32,723 nucleotides of DNA from SAR324 cluster bacterium (GTDB taxonomy: Bacteria > SAR324 > NAC60-12), in NCBI GenBank assembly GCA_015232315.1, contig JADFZZ010000045.1:1-32723 (forward strand), given 5' to 3'. Below the pieces are notes generated by a model, which was not told the origin of the DNA, ran no database searches, and worked only from the letters and a program-made list of their open reading frames with translations. A program made the translations under genes and the position numbers. Of this stretch, positions 8,508 through 16,917 are shown in pieces. Numbering within the stretch: position 1 is the first letter of the stretch; each line of letters opens with the position of its first letter.

Positions 8508-10388
8508 TCAGTTGTTGAAGGCGGCCTGTAACCGGTCTTTAAAAGGACTGGCAGGTGTGGAGGCTGTCTGGTGGTAGCGATGATTGATATAAAACTCAAA
8601 TATTTTACGCGCAATCGGCCCGGCGCCACTTGAACCGGCACCACCATGTTCGACCAGCACGGTCACTCCAATTTGTGGATCTTCTACCGGACCAAAAGCA
8701 ATGAACCACGCATGATTCTGGTATATTTCTTCAATTTCTTCACTTTCTTCCAGTTTTTTACTCATATTGGTATGCCCGATCACCTGGACCGTCGCTGTTT
8801 TTCCCGCAATTTTGAAATTGGAGAAGCGGGCAACACGGGCGGTACCACCGACTTCATTCACGGCGGCTTCCATCCCCTCGCGAATCAACGCCAGATAGTT
8901 CGGATTGAACTCCAGTGATTGCGGTTGCGGACCATTTTCCTGATCAAGAATCAACTTGGGTGGAATCCAGATGCCATTGTTGGCAATGATATTGACCACA
9001 TTCATCATCTGCAACGGAGTTACCAGCAAATATCCCTGGCCAATGCCAATCGGCGGCGTCTCTCCCGCATACCAACGTTCGCCATGCATCCGGAGTTTCC
9101 ATTCTTCATTGGGGATAATTCCTTCTTTTTCGTGTGGCAGTCGGAGTCCGATAGTGTTTCCCAATTTGAATTTCCGGGCATAATCATGCAATTTTTCAAT
9201 CCCTAATTCTTGCGCTACATGATAAAAATATACGTTGCAGGAACCTTTGATCGCATCCTTGAGGTTGACGGTGCCATGTCCGCCGAGTTTCCATCGCCAG
9301 CATTTGAAGGGAGTCTGACGGCCTTTGATGTAGTAAAAACCATTACAGGTGTAAGTGCTGTGTTCATTGATCACTTTCTGATCCAGTCCGGCATAGGCGG
9401 TAATCACCTTGAATGCTGAACCCGGAGGATATTGTCCCTGGATGACTTTGTTTTCCAGTGGATTATCCGGATTGTTGATCATTCTGTTCCAGTTTCTGCG
9501 TGAAATTCCAGCCGCGAATAAATTGGGATTGAATCCGGGAAAACTGCCCATTGCAAGCAGTTCACCGGATTTCAGGTCCATCACAATGACAGCGCCACTT
9601 TTGCCTTTCATGGTGTCATCCACAAGCTGTTGCATTTCAATGTCAATGGACAAATAAGCATCTTCACCGGGAATTGGATTGACTGGACGGTTCAGAATCT
9701 TCAGTTCACGGCCGACATGGTCCACCTCAATCTGCTTTCCGCCATCGGTACCGATCAAGGTGTCATTTTTAACCAGTTCCACCCCGGATTTTCCGACAAA
9801 CATTCCTGAGGTTCTTTTATTGGCAGGCATCTTTTCTTCCTGTTTTTCATCCCGAATTCCCACATAGCCCAAAATATGAGAGGCGATTTTATTGTTGGGA
9901 TAATAGCGACGCGATTGAACCACCACACTGACACCGGGAAAATCCTCCTGATAGGTTTCTACCAGGACAGCTCGTTTATGATCGAGATCTTCATCGAGAA
10001 TGATGGGTTTAAAACGCGCCTGATTTTGTTTTTCTTCTACTTTTTTCCGGAGAGACGCATAAGGAATTTTCAGGGATTCCGACAGATTTCTCAAGGTGAG
10101 TTCCAGATCTGGTGTATCTTCACGAATCAACTGAAGCTGATATGCCGGACGATTATAGGCCAGCGCTACGCCGTTGCGGTCATACAGCACACCACGAGGA
10201 GCGGCCTGCGGGATCAATCGAATTCTGTTACCCTTGGCAAATTCTGCATAACGACTGCCATTGAGTACCTGAAGAAACCATAGTCTGGAGGCCAGCAATG
10301 AAAATAACAGGGCAATGATGATTCCAATGACAATGGCCCGATTACGGAATAGTTGAATTTCTTCAGCTTGTAACGGATCGATGTTCAT
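8508..10388 (-). CDS. mrdA: Penicillin-binding protein 2 (peptidoglycan transpeptidase)
   Basis: 626 residues, a usual PBP2 length. It cross-links peptidoglycan during side-wall elongation, anchored in the inner membrane with its catalytic domain in the periplasm. One membrane helix lies near residues 17-39 (IVIGIIIALLFSLLASRLWFL), followed by the dimerisation region with APRGVLYDRNG. The transpeptidase domain carries the SxxK motif at Ser324-Lys327 (PPGSAFK) and SxN at Ser383-Asn385 (KGSCN). The third motif is K530-T-A, reading GKTATVQ, where the family usually has KTG. The gene overlaps mreD by four bases (ATGA), pointing to translational coupling, and maf follows closely. The PBP2 call rather than PBP3 rests on the mreCD context and the TPLQMMNVV and WFIAFGP regions. 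Confidence 0.95.
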   Translation of the reverse strand: MNIDPLQAEEIQLFRNRAIVIGIIIALLFSLLASRLWFLQVLNGSRYAEFAKGNRIRLIPQAAPRGVLYDRNGVALAYNRPAYQLQLIREDTPDLELTLRNLSESLKIPYASLRKKVEEKQNQARFKPIILDEDLDHKRAVLVETYQEDFPGVSVVVQSRRYYPNNKIASHILGYVGIRDEKQEEKMPANKRTSGMFVGKSGVELVKNDTLIGTDGGKQIEVDHVGRELKILNRPVNPIPGEDAYLSIDIEMQQLVDDTMKGKSGAVIVMDLKSGELLAMGSFPGFNPNLFAAGISRRNWNRMINNPDNPLENKVIQGQYPPGSAFKVITAYAGLDQKVINEHSTYTCNGFYYIKGRQTPFKCWRWKLGGHGTVNLKDAIKGSCNVYFYHVAQELGIEKLHDYARKFKLGNTIGLRLPHEKEGIIPNEEWKLRMHGERWYAGETPPIGIGQGYLLVTPLQMMNVVNIIANNGIWIPPKLILDQENGPQPQSLEFNPNYLALIREGMEAAVNEVGGTARVARFSNFKIAGKTATVQVIGHTNMSKKLEESEEIEEIYQNHAWFIAFGPVEDPQIGVTVLVEHGGAGSSGAGPIARKIFEFYINHRYHQTASTPASPFKDRLQAAFNN

Positions 10389-10888
10389 AGAGCGTTACGG
10401 GAATTGAGATGAAAAATCTGTTCACCTTTGATCAGCGCGAGAAAAATAACCGGTGACACCAGGGTGTGTAGCCCCGATACTGGTAAAACGGTGCCCAGAA
10501 ACAGGAAACTCCATGATTGCTCTTCATTGAAGATTCCCAACAGAAAGAGGCTCACCGCACCTTCAAAAGCTGACAGTACAAAGACAAAAAGCATGGTTGA
10601 AAAAATATTTTTTTCATAAAAAGCGTTACTCACAAATCTGGTCAGAATCAATGTTATAAAAAAAGAAGTTCCATAGATTCCCTGCATGCCATGTGAAAAC
10701 GAATCCAGCGTAATTCCCATGAAGATGCCCAGAAAAGCCAAAAACAAAGCCGGATGCTGCAACGTCATGACAAGCATGACGGTCAACAGGATATTGGGTT
10801 TCAAGCCAAAAACCGAGACATACTCACTAAGGATCACATTGAACCAGAGACCAAGTATTCCACAGATAAACCAGAATAAATATATCAT
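10385..10888 (-). CDS. mreD: Rod shape-determining protein MreD
   Basis: 167 residues, almost wholly hydrophobic, with about five membrane segments, as usual for MreD, an inner-membrane part of the elongasome. Recognisable pieces are FGLKPNILLTVMLVMTLQHP and the glycine-rich FLGIFMGITLDSFSHGMQGIYG. The sequence is poorly conserved in this family, so the call leans on size, topology and position. It overlaps mreC at its start and mrdA at its end by four bases each, so the three are very likely translated together. Confidence 0.9.
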   Translation of the reverse strand: MIYLFWFICGILGLWFNVILSEYVSVFGLKPNILLTVMLVMTLQHPALFLAFLGIFMGITLDSFSHGMQGIYGTSFFITLILTRFVSNAFYEKNIFSTMLFVFVLSAFEGAVSLFLLGIFNEEQSWSFLFLGTVLPVSGLHTLVSPVIFLALIKGEQIFHLNSRNAL

Positions 10889-11724
10889 TGACGGGACAGC
10901 AAGGAGGCGGTGTGTGTATTTTTCAGTATCACAAAAACTTCTTCAATCTTGTCAAAATCCACGACAGGGGTGATACGCGCAACCTGAAACAATTCATGTT
11001 CTTCATGTTCCACCTGGTTCACAATCCCCACCAGGAGTCCTTTGGGAAACAGACCGCTCAAGCCATTGGTGATCACACGGTCGCCCACCTGAACATCAGC
11101 GCGCAGGTCAATTCGCCTCAATTCAAGGCCCTCATTGATCCCATACACGATGCCTTTTGCTCTTGACCGCTGTACAATTGCCGGGAAACGGTTTCGCTGG
11201 TCGAGAATGAGTTGCACAGAAGCCTGATACGGCGAAACAGACTGAATCCGTCCCACAACACCTTCTTTCAGAATCACAGGGAAATTGCGCTGAATACCAT
11301 GTTCTGAGCCACGATTGATGAGGAGTACCTGATGGAAATTATCCACAGATTCCCCAATGACTTCCGCAAACACCTTTTTTTCCGGATTCTCTTCCGCAAA
11401 TTCGAGTTGAACTTTCAATCTGTTATAATGAATGGATTCTTCCAGATAATGGTTCAGTTCTTCTTTCAGGTGCTGGACTTCATTCTTGAGTTGTTCATTT
11501 TCCTTGTGAAGATTCACCAGATTGACATAGGACTGAATCACACCATTCACACTATTCACACTGTTATGAAACAGCATTTGAACCGGATAAGCCAGGAGAT
11601 GTGAGACTGTTTGAAGTTTAGGATTTTCAGAATATTGCCCGCTTTGAAATAAAAAACCGAGCAGAGTGATCAATGTGGCCAGAATGGCAAGGAATAGCCT
11701 GTATTTTTTTATAAGGTCCAGCAT
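10885..11724 (-). CDS. mreC: Rod shape-determining protein MreC
   Basis: 279 residues. MreC links the cytoplasmic MreB filament to periplasmic PBP2. A membrane helix lies near residues 10-27 (YRLFLAILATLITLLGFLF). A coiled coil follows at about 65-110 (LVNLHKENEQLKNEVQHLKEEL), then the two-barrel periplasmic domain with GSEHGIQRNFPVI, EGVVGRIQSVSPYQASVQLI and VQVGDRVITNGLSGLFPKGL. It is the first gene of the run. The 183 bases upstream contain no mreB; they lead to the end of hom, and I see nothing definite in that gap. The ribosome site is weak. Confidence 0.94.
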   Translation of the reverse strand: MLDLIKKYRLFLAILATLITLLGFLFQSGQYSENPKLQTVSHLLAYPVQMLFHNSVNSVNGVIQSYVNLVNLHKENEQLKNEVQHLKEELNHYLEESIHYNRLKVQLEFAEENPEKKVFAEVIGESVDNFHQVLLINRGSEHGIQRNFPVILKEGVVGRIQSVSPYQASVQLILDQRNRFPAIVQRSRAKGIVYGINEGLELRRIDLRADVQVGDRVITNGLSGLFPKGLLVGIVNQVEHEEHELFQVARITPVVDFDKIEEVFVILKNTHTASLLSRQ

Positions 11725-11907
11725 GGTGCGTTTGACCAGAATCAGAAATTAAACCATCCGGGTTTAGAAACAGTCGTTTTGAGGCTATGGATGCAGGATC
11801 ACGTCCAGCATGACACAGGTTCCTGCAAGGTTGTCATTCCGTGTTTGACACAGAAGCCTGAAGGTTCCGCAAAACCAGGTATTTCTAACCGGGTCGGTTT
11901 GTAAGGT

Positions 11908-13212
11908 TTATGAAAAATCTCCGGGGAGTTCCCGTAAAATAACAATAGACTCAGCGATATAATCCGCGTTTTCAATTTCTCTGACCGCATTTTGCAATAG
12001 CTCTTCTTTGCAGGGTTCCAGTGAAATTGTAAAGATGACAGTGTGTTTACCTTCCCTGTTCACCTGATGATATTTAGGCAGTTGTTCCAGCGCGTAAATA
12101 TTAATTCCATAGCGTGACAGAACCGTGCCAATATGCCCCACAATACCCGGTCGGTCATAGACATCCAGTCGCAAGGTATGTTTGAATTCATATTCCGGAA
12201 ATGGCAAAAATTTTAGTGAACTCGACGGATAGGGAATTTCAGCGATATGGGGATAACGGATGATTTTGTAGATATCGGCCAGAATCGCTGTCGCTGTCGG
12301 CAGTTTTCCAGCACCTTGTCCGGTCACCGCGATTTCTTTGGCGTTCTTTTCTTTGAGCACAATGATATTGGTTGCTCCCGATGTTTGGGCCAACGCATGA
12401 TTTTTGGGAACCAGCAACGGCAACACAAAAGCCTGTAGATTGCCGGCCTCCTGTTTCATACAGGCAATGAGTTTGATTTGCCGGTCCATGCGGGCCGCAT
12501 AATCAAAATCTTCTGCGTCCAGAAAGTCAATTCCTTCCACATGAATGTCATCTACATTCAGCCATATGCCTGTGATGAGCCATGTCAGGATGACCAGCTT
12601 GTAACGTGCGTCATAGCCTTTGATGTCATTGGTCGGATCTGGTTCGGCATAGCCTTTATGCTGGGCATCCGAGAGTGCCTGGGAAAAACCCACACCTTTG
12701 GAGGACATTTTACTCAGAATATAGTTGGTGGTGCCATTCACAATCCCCAATACTTCCTGAATGTCCCTGACATAAAAATAATCCTGTAACAACCGCAACA
12801 CCGGAATCGCTCCACCAACACTGGCTTCAAACAGCAGGTATCGTTGTTGTTTACCGGCAAGTTCCAGCAGTTCTTTTCCATGTGACGCGATCAGATCCTT
12901 GTTTGCCGTGACCACATGTTTACCATTTTCCAGCGCACGGGTGATCAGTTCACGGGCGAATGTTTTGCCGCCAATGGTTTCCACCAGAATATCGATCGAT
13001 GGATCCGAAAGGACTTTGTCCGCATCGGTGGTAAACAATGACGGATATTGTTCATGCAACACCTTGCAGTTGGGGGAATCGGGATATTTTTCCAGGATTG
13101 CCGCCAGTTGAAATGGCGCACCCTGTTCAATTTGTTTCAGTAAAACTTCAGCAACGCCGCTTCCGATTGTTCCAAGTCCGGCAATGGCGACACGAAAAAT
13201 ACGATTTGTCAT
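11908..13212 (-). CDS. hom: Homoserine dehydrogenase
   Basis: 434 residues, the usual length of the monofunctional ACT-containing type. It reduces aspartate semialdehyde to homoserine with NAD(P)H on the way to threonine and methionine. Seen in order: an N-terminal dinucleotide fold (VAIAGLGTIGSGVAEVLL), TANKDLIASHGKEL, GGAIPVLRLLQ, the catalytic-domain signature GIVNGTTNYILSKM with GYAEPDPTNDI and GYDARYKLVIL, and a C-terminal ACT domain near 350-430 (LRLDVYDRPGIVGHIGTVLSRYGINI), which usually allows threonine feedback. The start is backed by AGGA upstream. It begins 14 bases after ridA and is probably co-transcribed with it. No lysC or thrC is nearby. Confidence 0.96.
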   Translation of the reverse strand: MTNRIFRVAIAGLGTIGSGVAEVLLKQIEQGAPFQLAAILEKYPDSPNCKVLHEQYPSLFTTDADKVLSDPSIDILVETIGGKTFARELITRALENGKHVVTANKDLIASHGKELLELAGKQQRYLLFEASVGGAIPVLRLLQDYFYVRDIQEVLGIVNGTTNYILSKMSSKGVGFSQALSDAQHKGYAEPDPTNDIKGYDARYKLVILTWLITGIWLNVDDIHVEGIDFLDAEDFDYAARMDRQIKLIACMKQEAGNLQAFVLPLLVPKNHALAQTSGATNIIVLKEKNAKEIAVTGQGAGKLPTATAILADIYKIIRYPHIAEIPYPSSSLKFLPFPEYEFKHTLRLDVYDRPGIVGHIGTVLSRYGINIYALEQLPKYHQVNREGKHTVIFTISLEPCKEELLQNAVREIENADYIAESIVILRELPGDFS

Positions 13213-13226
13213 GGGGTTCCTGTTAA

Positions 13227-13613
13227 TTAGTCAATCAGTGTTATGGCTTCTATTTCAATGTCAACGCCTTTGGGTAAAGCACTGACTTCCACACAACTTC
13301 GGGCAGGTTTGGCCTCATTGAAATATTCGGCATAGATTTGATTGAACATTTCAAATTGACGCAAATCCTTCATGAAAACTGTAACTTTGAGCACTTTTCC
13401 CATGGTAGAATTTCCGGCCGTCACGACAGCCTTCAGGTTTTCCAGCACCTGACGGCATTGCGCGTCAAACGATTCCAGCACGAGTTTCCCTGTTGCCGGA
13501 TCAATTGCGATCTGACCTGATACGAATAACAGGTTACCCGTCCGGATCGCCTGGGAATAGGGACCTACCGGAGTGGGTGCGGTTGAGGTAAAAACCGGGG
13601 TTCTTTCTGACAT
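13227..13613 (-). CDS. ridA: RidA/YjgF-family enamine/imine deaminase
   Basis: 128 residues, the family length. RidA proteins hydrolyse reactive enamine/imine intermediates made by PLP enzymes such as threonine dehydratase, protecting other enzymes. Motifs seen are PVGPYSQAIRTGNLLFVSGQIAIDP, the Arg in ARSCVEVSALPKGVDIEIEAI that binds the substrate carboxylate, and the Glu after it. A strong AAGGA ribosome site precedes the ATG. Its place directly before hom fits the family's known tie to threonine and isoleucine metabolism. The 262 bases upstream hold a MITE-like element; no clear promoter was recognised. Confidence 0.95.
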   Translation of the reverse strand: MSERTPVFTSTAPTPVGPYSQAIRTGNLLFVSGQIAIDPATGKLVLESFDAQCRQVLENLKAVVTAGNSTMGKVLKVTVFMKDLRQFEMFNQIYAEYFNEAKPARSCVEVSALPKGVDIEIEAITLID

Positions 13614-13712
13614 AAATTTCCTTAAATCTGTTTGCTCATTGAGTTGTTTCGTTCATCAATTGGAAGCGACGGAGCCCCGCAACCAGTAATGTAATTAATC
13701 TACAGCGACTAG

Positions 13713-13879
13713 TTAACGTGAGTTCAGGATAAGAATTATCCTGGAATAGACATCCCCCTAACCCCCTTCCAAGGGGGAATTATGAAGCAATCCACCGAGA
13801 GAATCCCCCTTTGAGGGGGCTTGGGGGGTGTCAATGCGGATTGAATCCGCTTTAGTTTCTTATCCCGAACTCACGTTAA
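13713..13879. mobile_element. 167-bp MITE-like element with 23-base terminal inverted repeats
   Basis: Positions 13713-13735 and 13857-13879 are inverted repeats of 23 bases with one mismatch; both ends begin TTAACGTGAGTTC. Inside lies a second long palindrome built from CCCCCTAACCCCCTT and its partner AAGGGGG/GAGGGGGCTTGGGGGG. There is no coding capacity. The right end supplies the TAA that closes the HD-GYP regulator gene. Two-base or TTAA target duplication is possible but cannot be separated from the terminal bases. Confidence 0.85.
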
Positions 13880-15339
13880 TTAGGGAATTGTTCGCGAATT
13901 TTGTCGATGGTTCCATTTTCGACCAGTTCGAGAAAAGCCTCTACAACCGCAGGATCTAAATGAGAACCCGCGCTTCTGCGAAGTTCCTCGATCACCTTGC
14001 TTTCATCCCAGGCTTCTTTGTAGACCCGGCGAGAACACAGCGCGTCATACACATCGGCCACAGTGACAATCCGGGCGGCCATAGGGATATCTTCCCCTTT
14101 TAATTTTTTGGGGTAGCCCGTGCCATCATAGCGTTCATGGTGAAAATTCGCGATTTGGCGTGCCGCGAAAAAGAAGGGCCGATCCCCGAGAATTTTAGCA
14201 CCTTCAGTGGTATGCGTTCTCATGACAACCCATTCTTCGTCAGTCAATTTGCCGGGTTTATTGAGGATGTTGTCGGGAATCGCAATTTTGCCGACATCGT
14301 GCATCATACTGGAATAGCCAACTTCTTCCGCGGCAGCGGCATCATAGCCCAGTTTTGTCGCAAGCGCTTCCGAGTAAAACCTGACACGGCGTACATGGTT
14401 GGCCGTATCTTTATCCTTGGCATCACTGGCAAGAGCCAGCATGAAGATCGTATCCACGTTGGCATCCCGGATTTCACGGGTACGCTGGCGAACTTTTTCT
14501 TCCAGAACTTCATTGAGTTGGTGGAGTTCATGGTTGAGTTTTTCCTGATTTTCCATCAGCCGGCGTGTTCTCAGGTGCGAACTCACCCGGGCATTGAATT
14601 CCTCATGAGAAAACGGTTTGATGATGTAGTCATTGACACCGATCTGTAGCAGATTCTTGATCTGTTCTGTTTCACTCACGGTGGTGGACATGATGATTGG
14701 AATCTGATCAAACCGGGAATCACCTCTGACTTTGGTCACGAATTCAATCCCATTCATGTTGGGCATGTTGATGTCACTGACAATCAGATCAAGCGTTTTA
14801 TATTCATTCTGGAGTGTGTTCCATGCAATCTGGCCATCTTCACAGGGAATCAATTCACATTGAATCTGTGGCAGTAAAAATTTGTAGATTGCCATGATGG
14901 ACCGTGTGTCTTCCGCAACCAGAACCCGCTGAATGTCAACAGTTTCATCAGACTGAAACTGCTGTGGACGTGACGGTTGAAGGATGGACGTGACACGCTC
15001 CCGGAGATATTCAGGCGAAAAGGGCTTGACGACATATTCAATGGCCCCGGCTTCAAAAGCTCTGGTTTTTGTGGCGTCATCATCCACGGAGGTGATCATC
15101 ATGATGGGAATCAGACTGGTATTGGGAAGTTTTTTGATGAGTGAACAGGTTGTGATTCCATTGATCCCGGGCATCTGAATATCCAGCGTGATGAGATCCG
15201 GAAGCAGGTGTGAGGCTTTTTCCACACACTCTTCCCCATTGCTTGCCAGAATGATTTCGACCTCCAGAGGTGACAAAAATTCGGCAAGCAGGCTTCTCAT
15301 GGAAGGACTGTCATCAGTAATGAGTACTTTAACGGTCAT
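13876..15339 (-). CDS. Response regulator with two receiver domains and an HD-GYP phosphodiesterase domain
   Basis: 487 residues, cytoplasmic. Receiver 1 spans about 1-120, with Asp9/Asp10, phospho-acceptor Asp53 and Lys105 in VVKPFSP. Receiver 2 spans about 137-255, with phospho-acceptor Asp189 (DLIVSDINMP) and IIKPFSH. A coiled coil at about 262-290 leads into the HD-GYP domain, with His347-Asp348 (HDVGKI), HHE at 400-402, DGTGYP at 405-410 and RIVTVADVYDAL. All expected metal ligands appear present, so it should cleave cyclic di-GMP (known of the family). AAAGGA precedes the ATG. No histidine kinase is adjacent. It follows the flavin oxidoreductase gene by 21 bases. Its stop codon comes from the inserted repeat, so the original C-terminus may have been a little longer. 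Confidence 0.93.
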   Translation of the reverse strand: MTVKVLITDDSPSMRSLLAEFLSPLEVEIILASNGEECVEKASHLLPDLITLDIQMPGINGITTCSLIKKLPNTSLIPIMMITSVDDDATKTRAFEAGAIEYVVKPFSPEYLRERVTSILQPSRPQQFQSDETVDIQRVLVAEDTRSIMAIYKFLLPQIQCELIPCEDGQIAWNTLQNEYKTLDLIVSDINMPNMNGIEFVTKVRGDSRFDQIPIIMSTTVSETEQIKNLLQIGVNDYIIKPFSHEEFNARVSSHLRTRRLMENQEKLNHELHQLNEVLEEKVRQRTREIRDANVDTIFMLALASDAKDKDTANHVRRVRFYSEALATKLGYDAAAAEEVGYSSMMHDVGKIAIPDNILNKPGKLTDEEWVVMRTHTTEGAKILGDRPFFFAARQIANFHHERYDGTGYPKKLKGEDIPMAARIVTVADVYDALCSRRVYKEAWDESKVIEELRRSAGSHLDPAVVEAFLELVENGTIDKIREQFPN

Positions 15340-15360
15340 GGAATCCTTTGGTATCCTGTT

Positions 15361-16335
15361 TCACATGGTAAGCATTTTTTTTCTGAGAAACTGGTACCAT
15401 TGCGGGCGTGAAAAGAGTGTCCGGTCAATGGCATAAAACTGAGCGATTTTCAGTGCGTAAATATCCTTGAGCACCTGTGGTGATTTGATGTTTCCTTCCG
15501 CCAGCAGACACTGTTTGGTGCGCCCTGATAACCATTCCAGAAAACTTTGATCCGTTTCCAGAAATTTGTTCATCACATGGATGGTTACCGGATGAAAAAT
15601 ATCCACGCCGCTATTGGCCAGGATCGTGATCATTTCTTCCAGGTCTTCCAGTGTGTAGTTGTCTTCCAGTTTGTCATGCACGGTGAAATAATAACTGATC
15701 GGCATTTTTTTGGAAACACGCTGTTTGATCGACTGGATGATATCCGTAGTCAATTTCAGCCGCGTGGGCATGGACTGGATGCCATAGTCATCATCGCGGT
15801 TGTTGAAGCGGGTTAACATGCATTGATCCAGTAACCAGTTCTGGGACGCGTTGATTTCAATAAAATCAAAACCGACTTCTTCAGCACGTTCTGCGGCATG
15901 GGTAAAAAACAAGCGGATTTCCTCACAGTCCCCCTCGTCAAACTCACGACTGGTATCATAATCTTTGCCAAAGCTGATCACGGAAGGTCCAACAGGTTGT
16001 TCTCCACAGATCTCCTCTGATGTTTTCGCACCACTGTGCACCAGACGAATACCGGCAACACAGCCTTCTTTTTTCAGGCCTTTGATCAGTTTTTCCAGTC
16101 CGTCCAGATGTTCTTCATCTGAAATACCGAGTTGGGTGACATGCGCCCTGCCCTGCCGGGCAACATAGGCCGATTCCACAATGATCATGCCCACTCCCTG
16201 CCGGGCAAGACTGAGGTAATGCCGGATCAGTTCCGCATTGATGGTTCCGTCCGTGTTTGCCTGATTCGAAAGCATCGGTGACGCAAGGATACGGTTTTTA
16301 AATTCCATTCCCAATAAATTGAACGATGTAAACAT
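15361..16335 (-). CDS. Old-yellow-enzyme-like NADH:flavin oxidoreductase, divergent active site
   Basis: 324 residues, the single-domain length without the C-terminal iron-sulfur part of larger relatives. The (beta-alpha)8 FMN fold is shown by FKNRILASPML at the start, RLVHSGAKTS near 97-105 (usually QLxHxGR), LLDQ...RFNNRDDDYG at 168-185, AEGNIKSP and IDRTLFSRPQW near the end (FMN phosphate region). The substrate-binding stretch usually reading HAAHGYL is NASQNWL at 162-168, so both histidines are replaced. The enzyme may therefore act on an unusual substrate or not be an ene-reductase. AAGGGA precedes the ATG. It lies 31 bases after hisE and 21 before the HD-GYP regulator. Confidence 0.85.
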   Translation of the reverse strand: MFTSFNLLGMEFKNRILASPMLSNQANTDGTINAELIRHYLSLARQGVGMIIVESAYVARQGRAHVTQLGISDEEHLDGLEKLIKGLKKEGCVAGIRLVHSGAKTSEEICGEQPVGPSVISFGKDYDTSREFDEGDCEEIRLFFTHAAERAEEVGFDFIEINASQNWLLDQCMLTRFNNRDDDYGIQSMPTRLKLTTDIIQSIKQRVSKKMPISYYFTVHDKLEDNYTLEDLEEMITILANSGVDIFHPVTIHVMNKFLETDQSFLEWLSGRTKQCLLAEGNIKSPQVLKDIYALKIAQFYAIDRTLFSRPQWYQFLRKKMLTM

Positions 16336-16366
16336 ACTTTATAATCCCTTGTTAATATTCAGCAGA

Positions 16367-16705
16367 CTATGCTCCACGACTGGCTTTTTCTTCCAATCCG
16401 GAACGTCCAAACCGTTTTTCAAACTCTTGTGCGATATCTTCCAGCGAAAGACCCAGTTGAACCATCAGCACCATGCTGTGAAACCATAAATCGGTCACTT
16501 CATGGATGCAATCTTTCGTCGTTCCATTTTTTGCGGCAATGATCACTTCGGCGGATTCTTCCCCCACTTTTTTTAAAATGGAATCCAAACCTTTATCCAT
16601 CAATCGTGCCACATACGAATTTTGAGTGTCCCCTTGCTGTTTTCTTTCCAGAATTATCTGAAATATTTTTTCGAATGTACCGGAGGGTGTCATTGGATCT
16701 TTCAT
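16367..16705 (-). CDS. hisE: Phosphoribosyl-ATP pyrophosphatase
   Basis: 112 residues, the usual size for stand-alone HisE, which makes the second step of histidine synthesis (PR-ATP to PR-AMP). An all-alpha MazG-like fold is shown by FEKIFQIILERKQ, SYVARLMDKGLDSILKKVGEESAEVIIAAKN with the metal-binding EESAE, and HEVTDLWFHSMVLMVQLGLSLEDIAQEFEKRFG. The Met at residue 5 is an alternative start. It is the first gene of a minus-strand run with two genes unrelated to histidine synthesis; no other his gene is in view. Confidence 0.95.
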   Translation of the reverse strand: MKDPMTPSGTFEKIFQIILERKQQGDTQNSYVARLMDKGLDSILKKVGEESAEVIIAAKNGTTKDCIHEVTDLWFHSMVLMVQLGLSLEDIAQEFEKRFGRSGLEEKASRGA

Positions 16706-16774
16706 TGAAACAAATCAGTCCTGTTGAGAGTTGACTTGAAATTTTCATTTGTCTATTGAAGATACGCTCTTCAA

Positions 16775-16791
16775 CAAGGCTTTGAGCCTTG
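16775..16791. repeat. Small perfect hairpin between divergent genes
   Basis: CAAGGCT-TTG-AGCCTTG is a perfect 7-base stem with a 3-base loop in the 212 bases between hisE and the acyl-CoA synthetase. It is followed by only a weak T tract on the plus strand. It could be a short dispersed palindrome or an operator. Confidence 0.35.
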
Positions 16792-16917
16792 CCTGTCCCT
16801 TTTATAAAGAATTAGGGATAACTACTTTTGTCTGAAAACACAACATGGTTTCTCACACTGAATTGATATTCAATGCGGCGGAATCATCACTCTTCAACAC
16901 AGCACCGAAGGATCATT

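Noticed and set aside
8494-8647. 51-residue N-terminal extension of Maf
   Set aside because: It overlaps the end of mrdA in another frame and precedes the normal Maf start MFHQHRLLCLASTSPRR.
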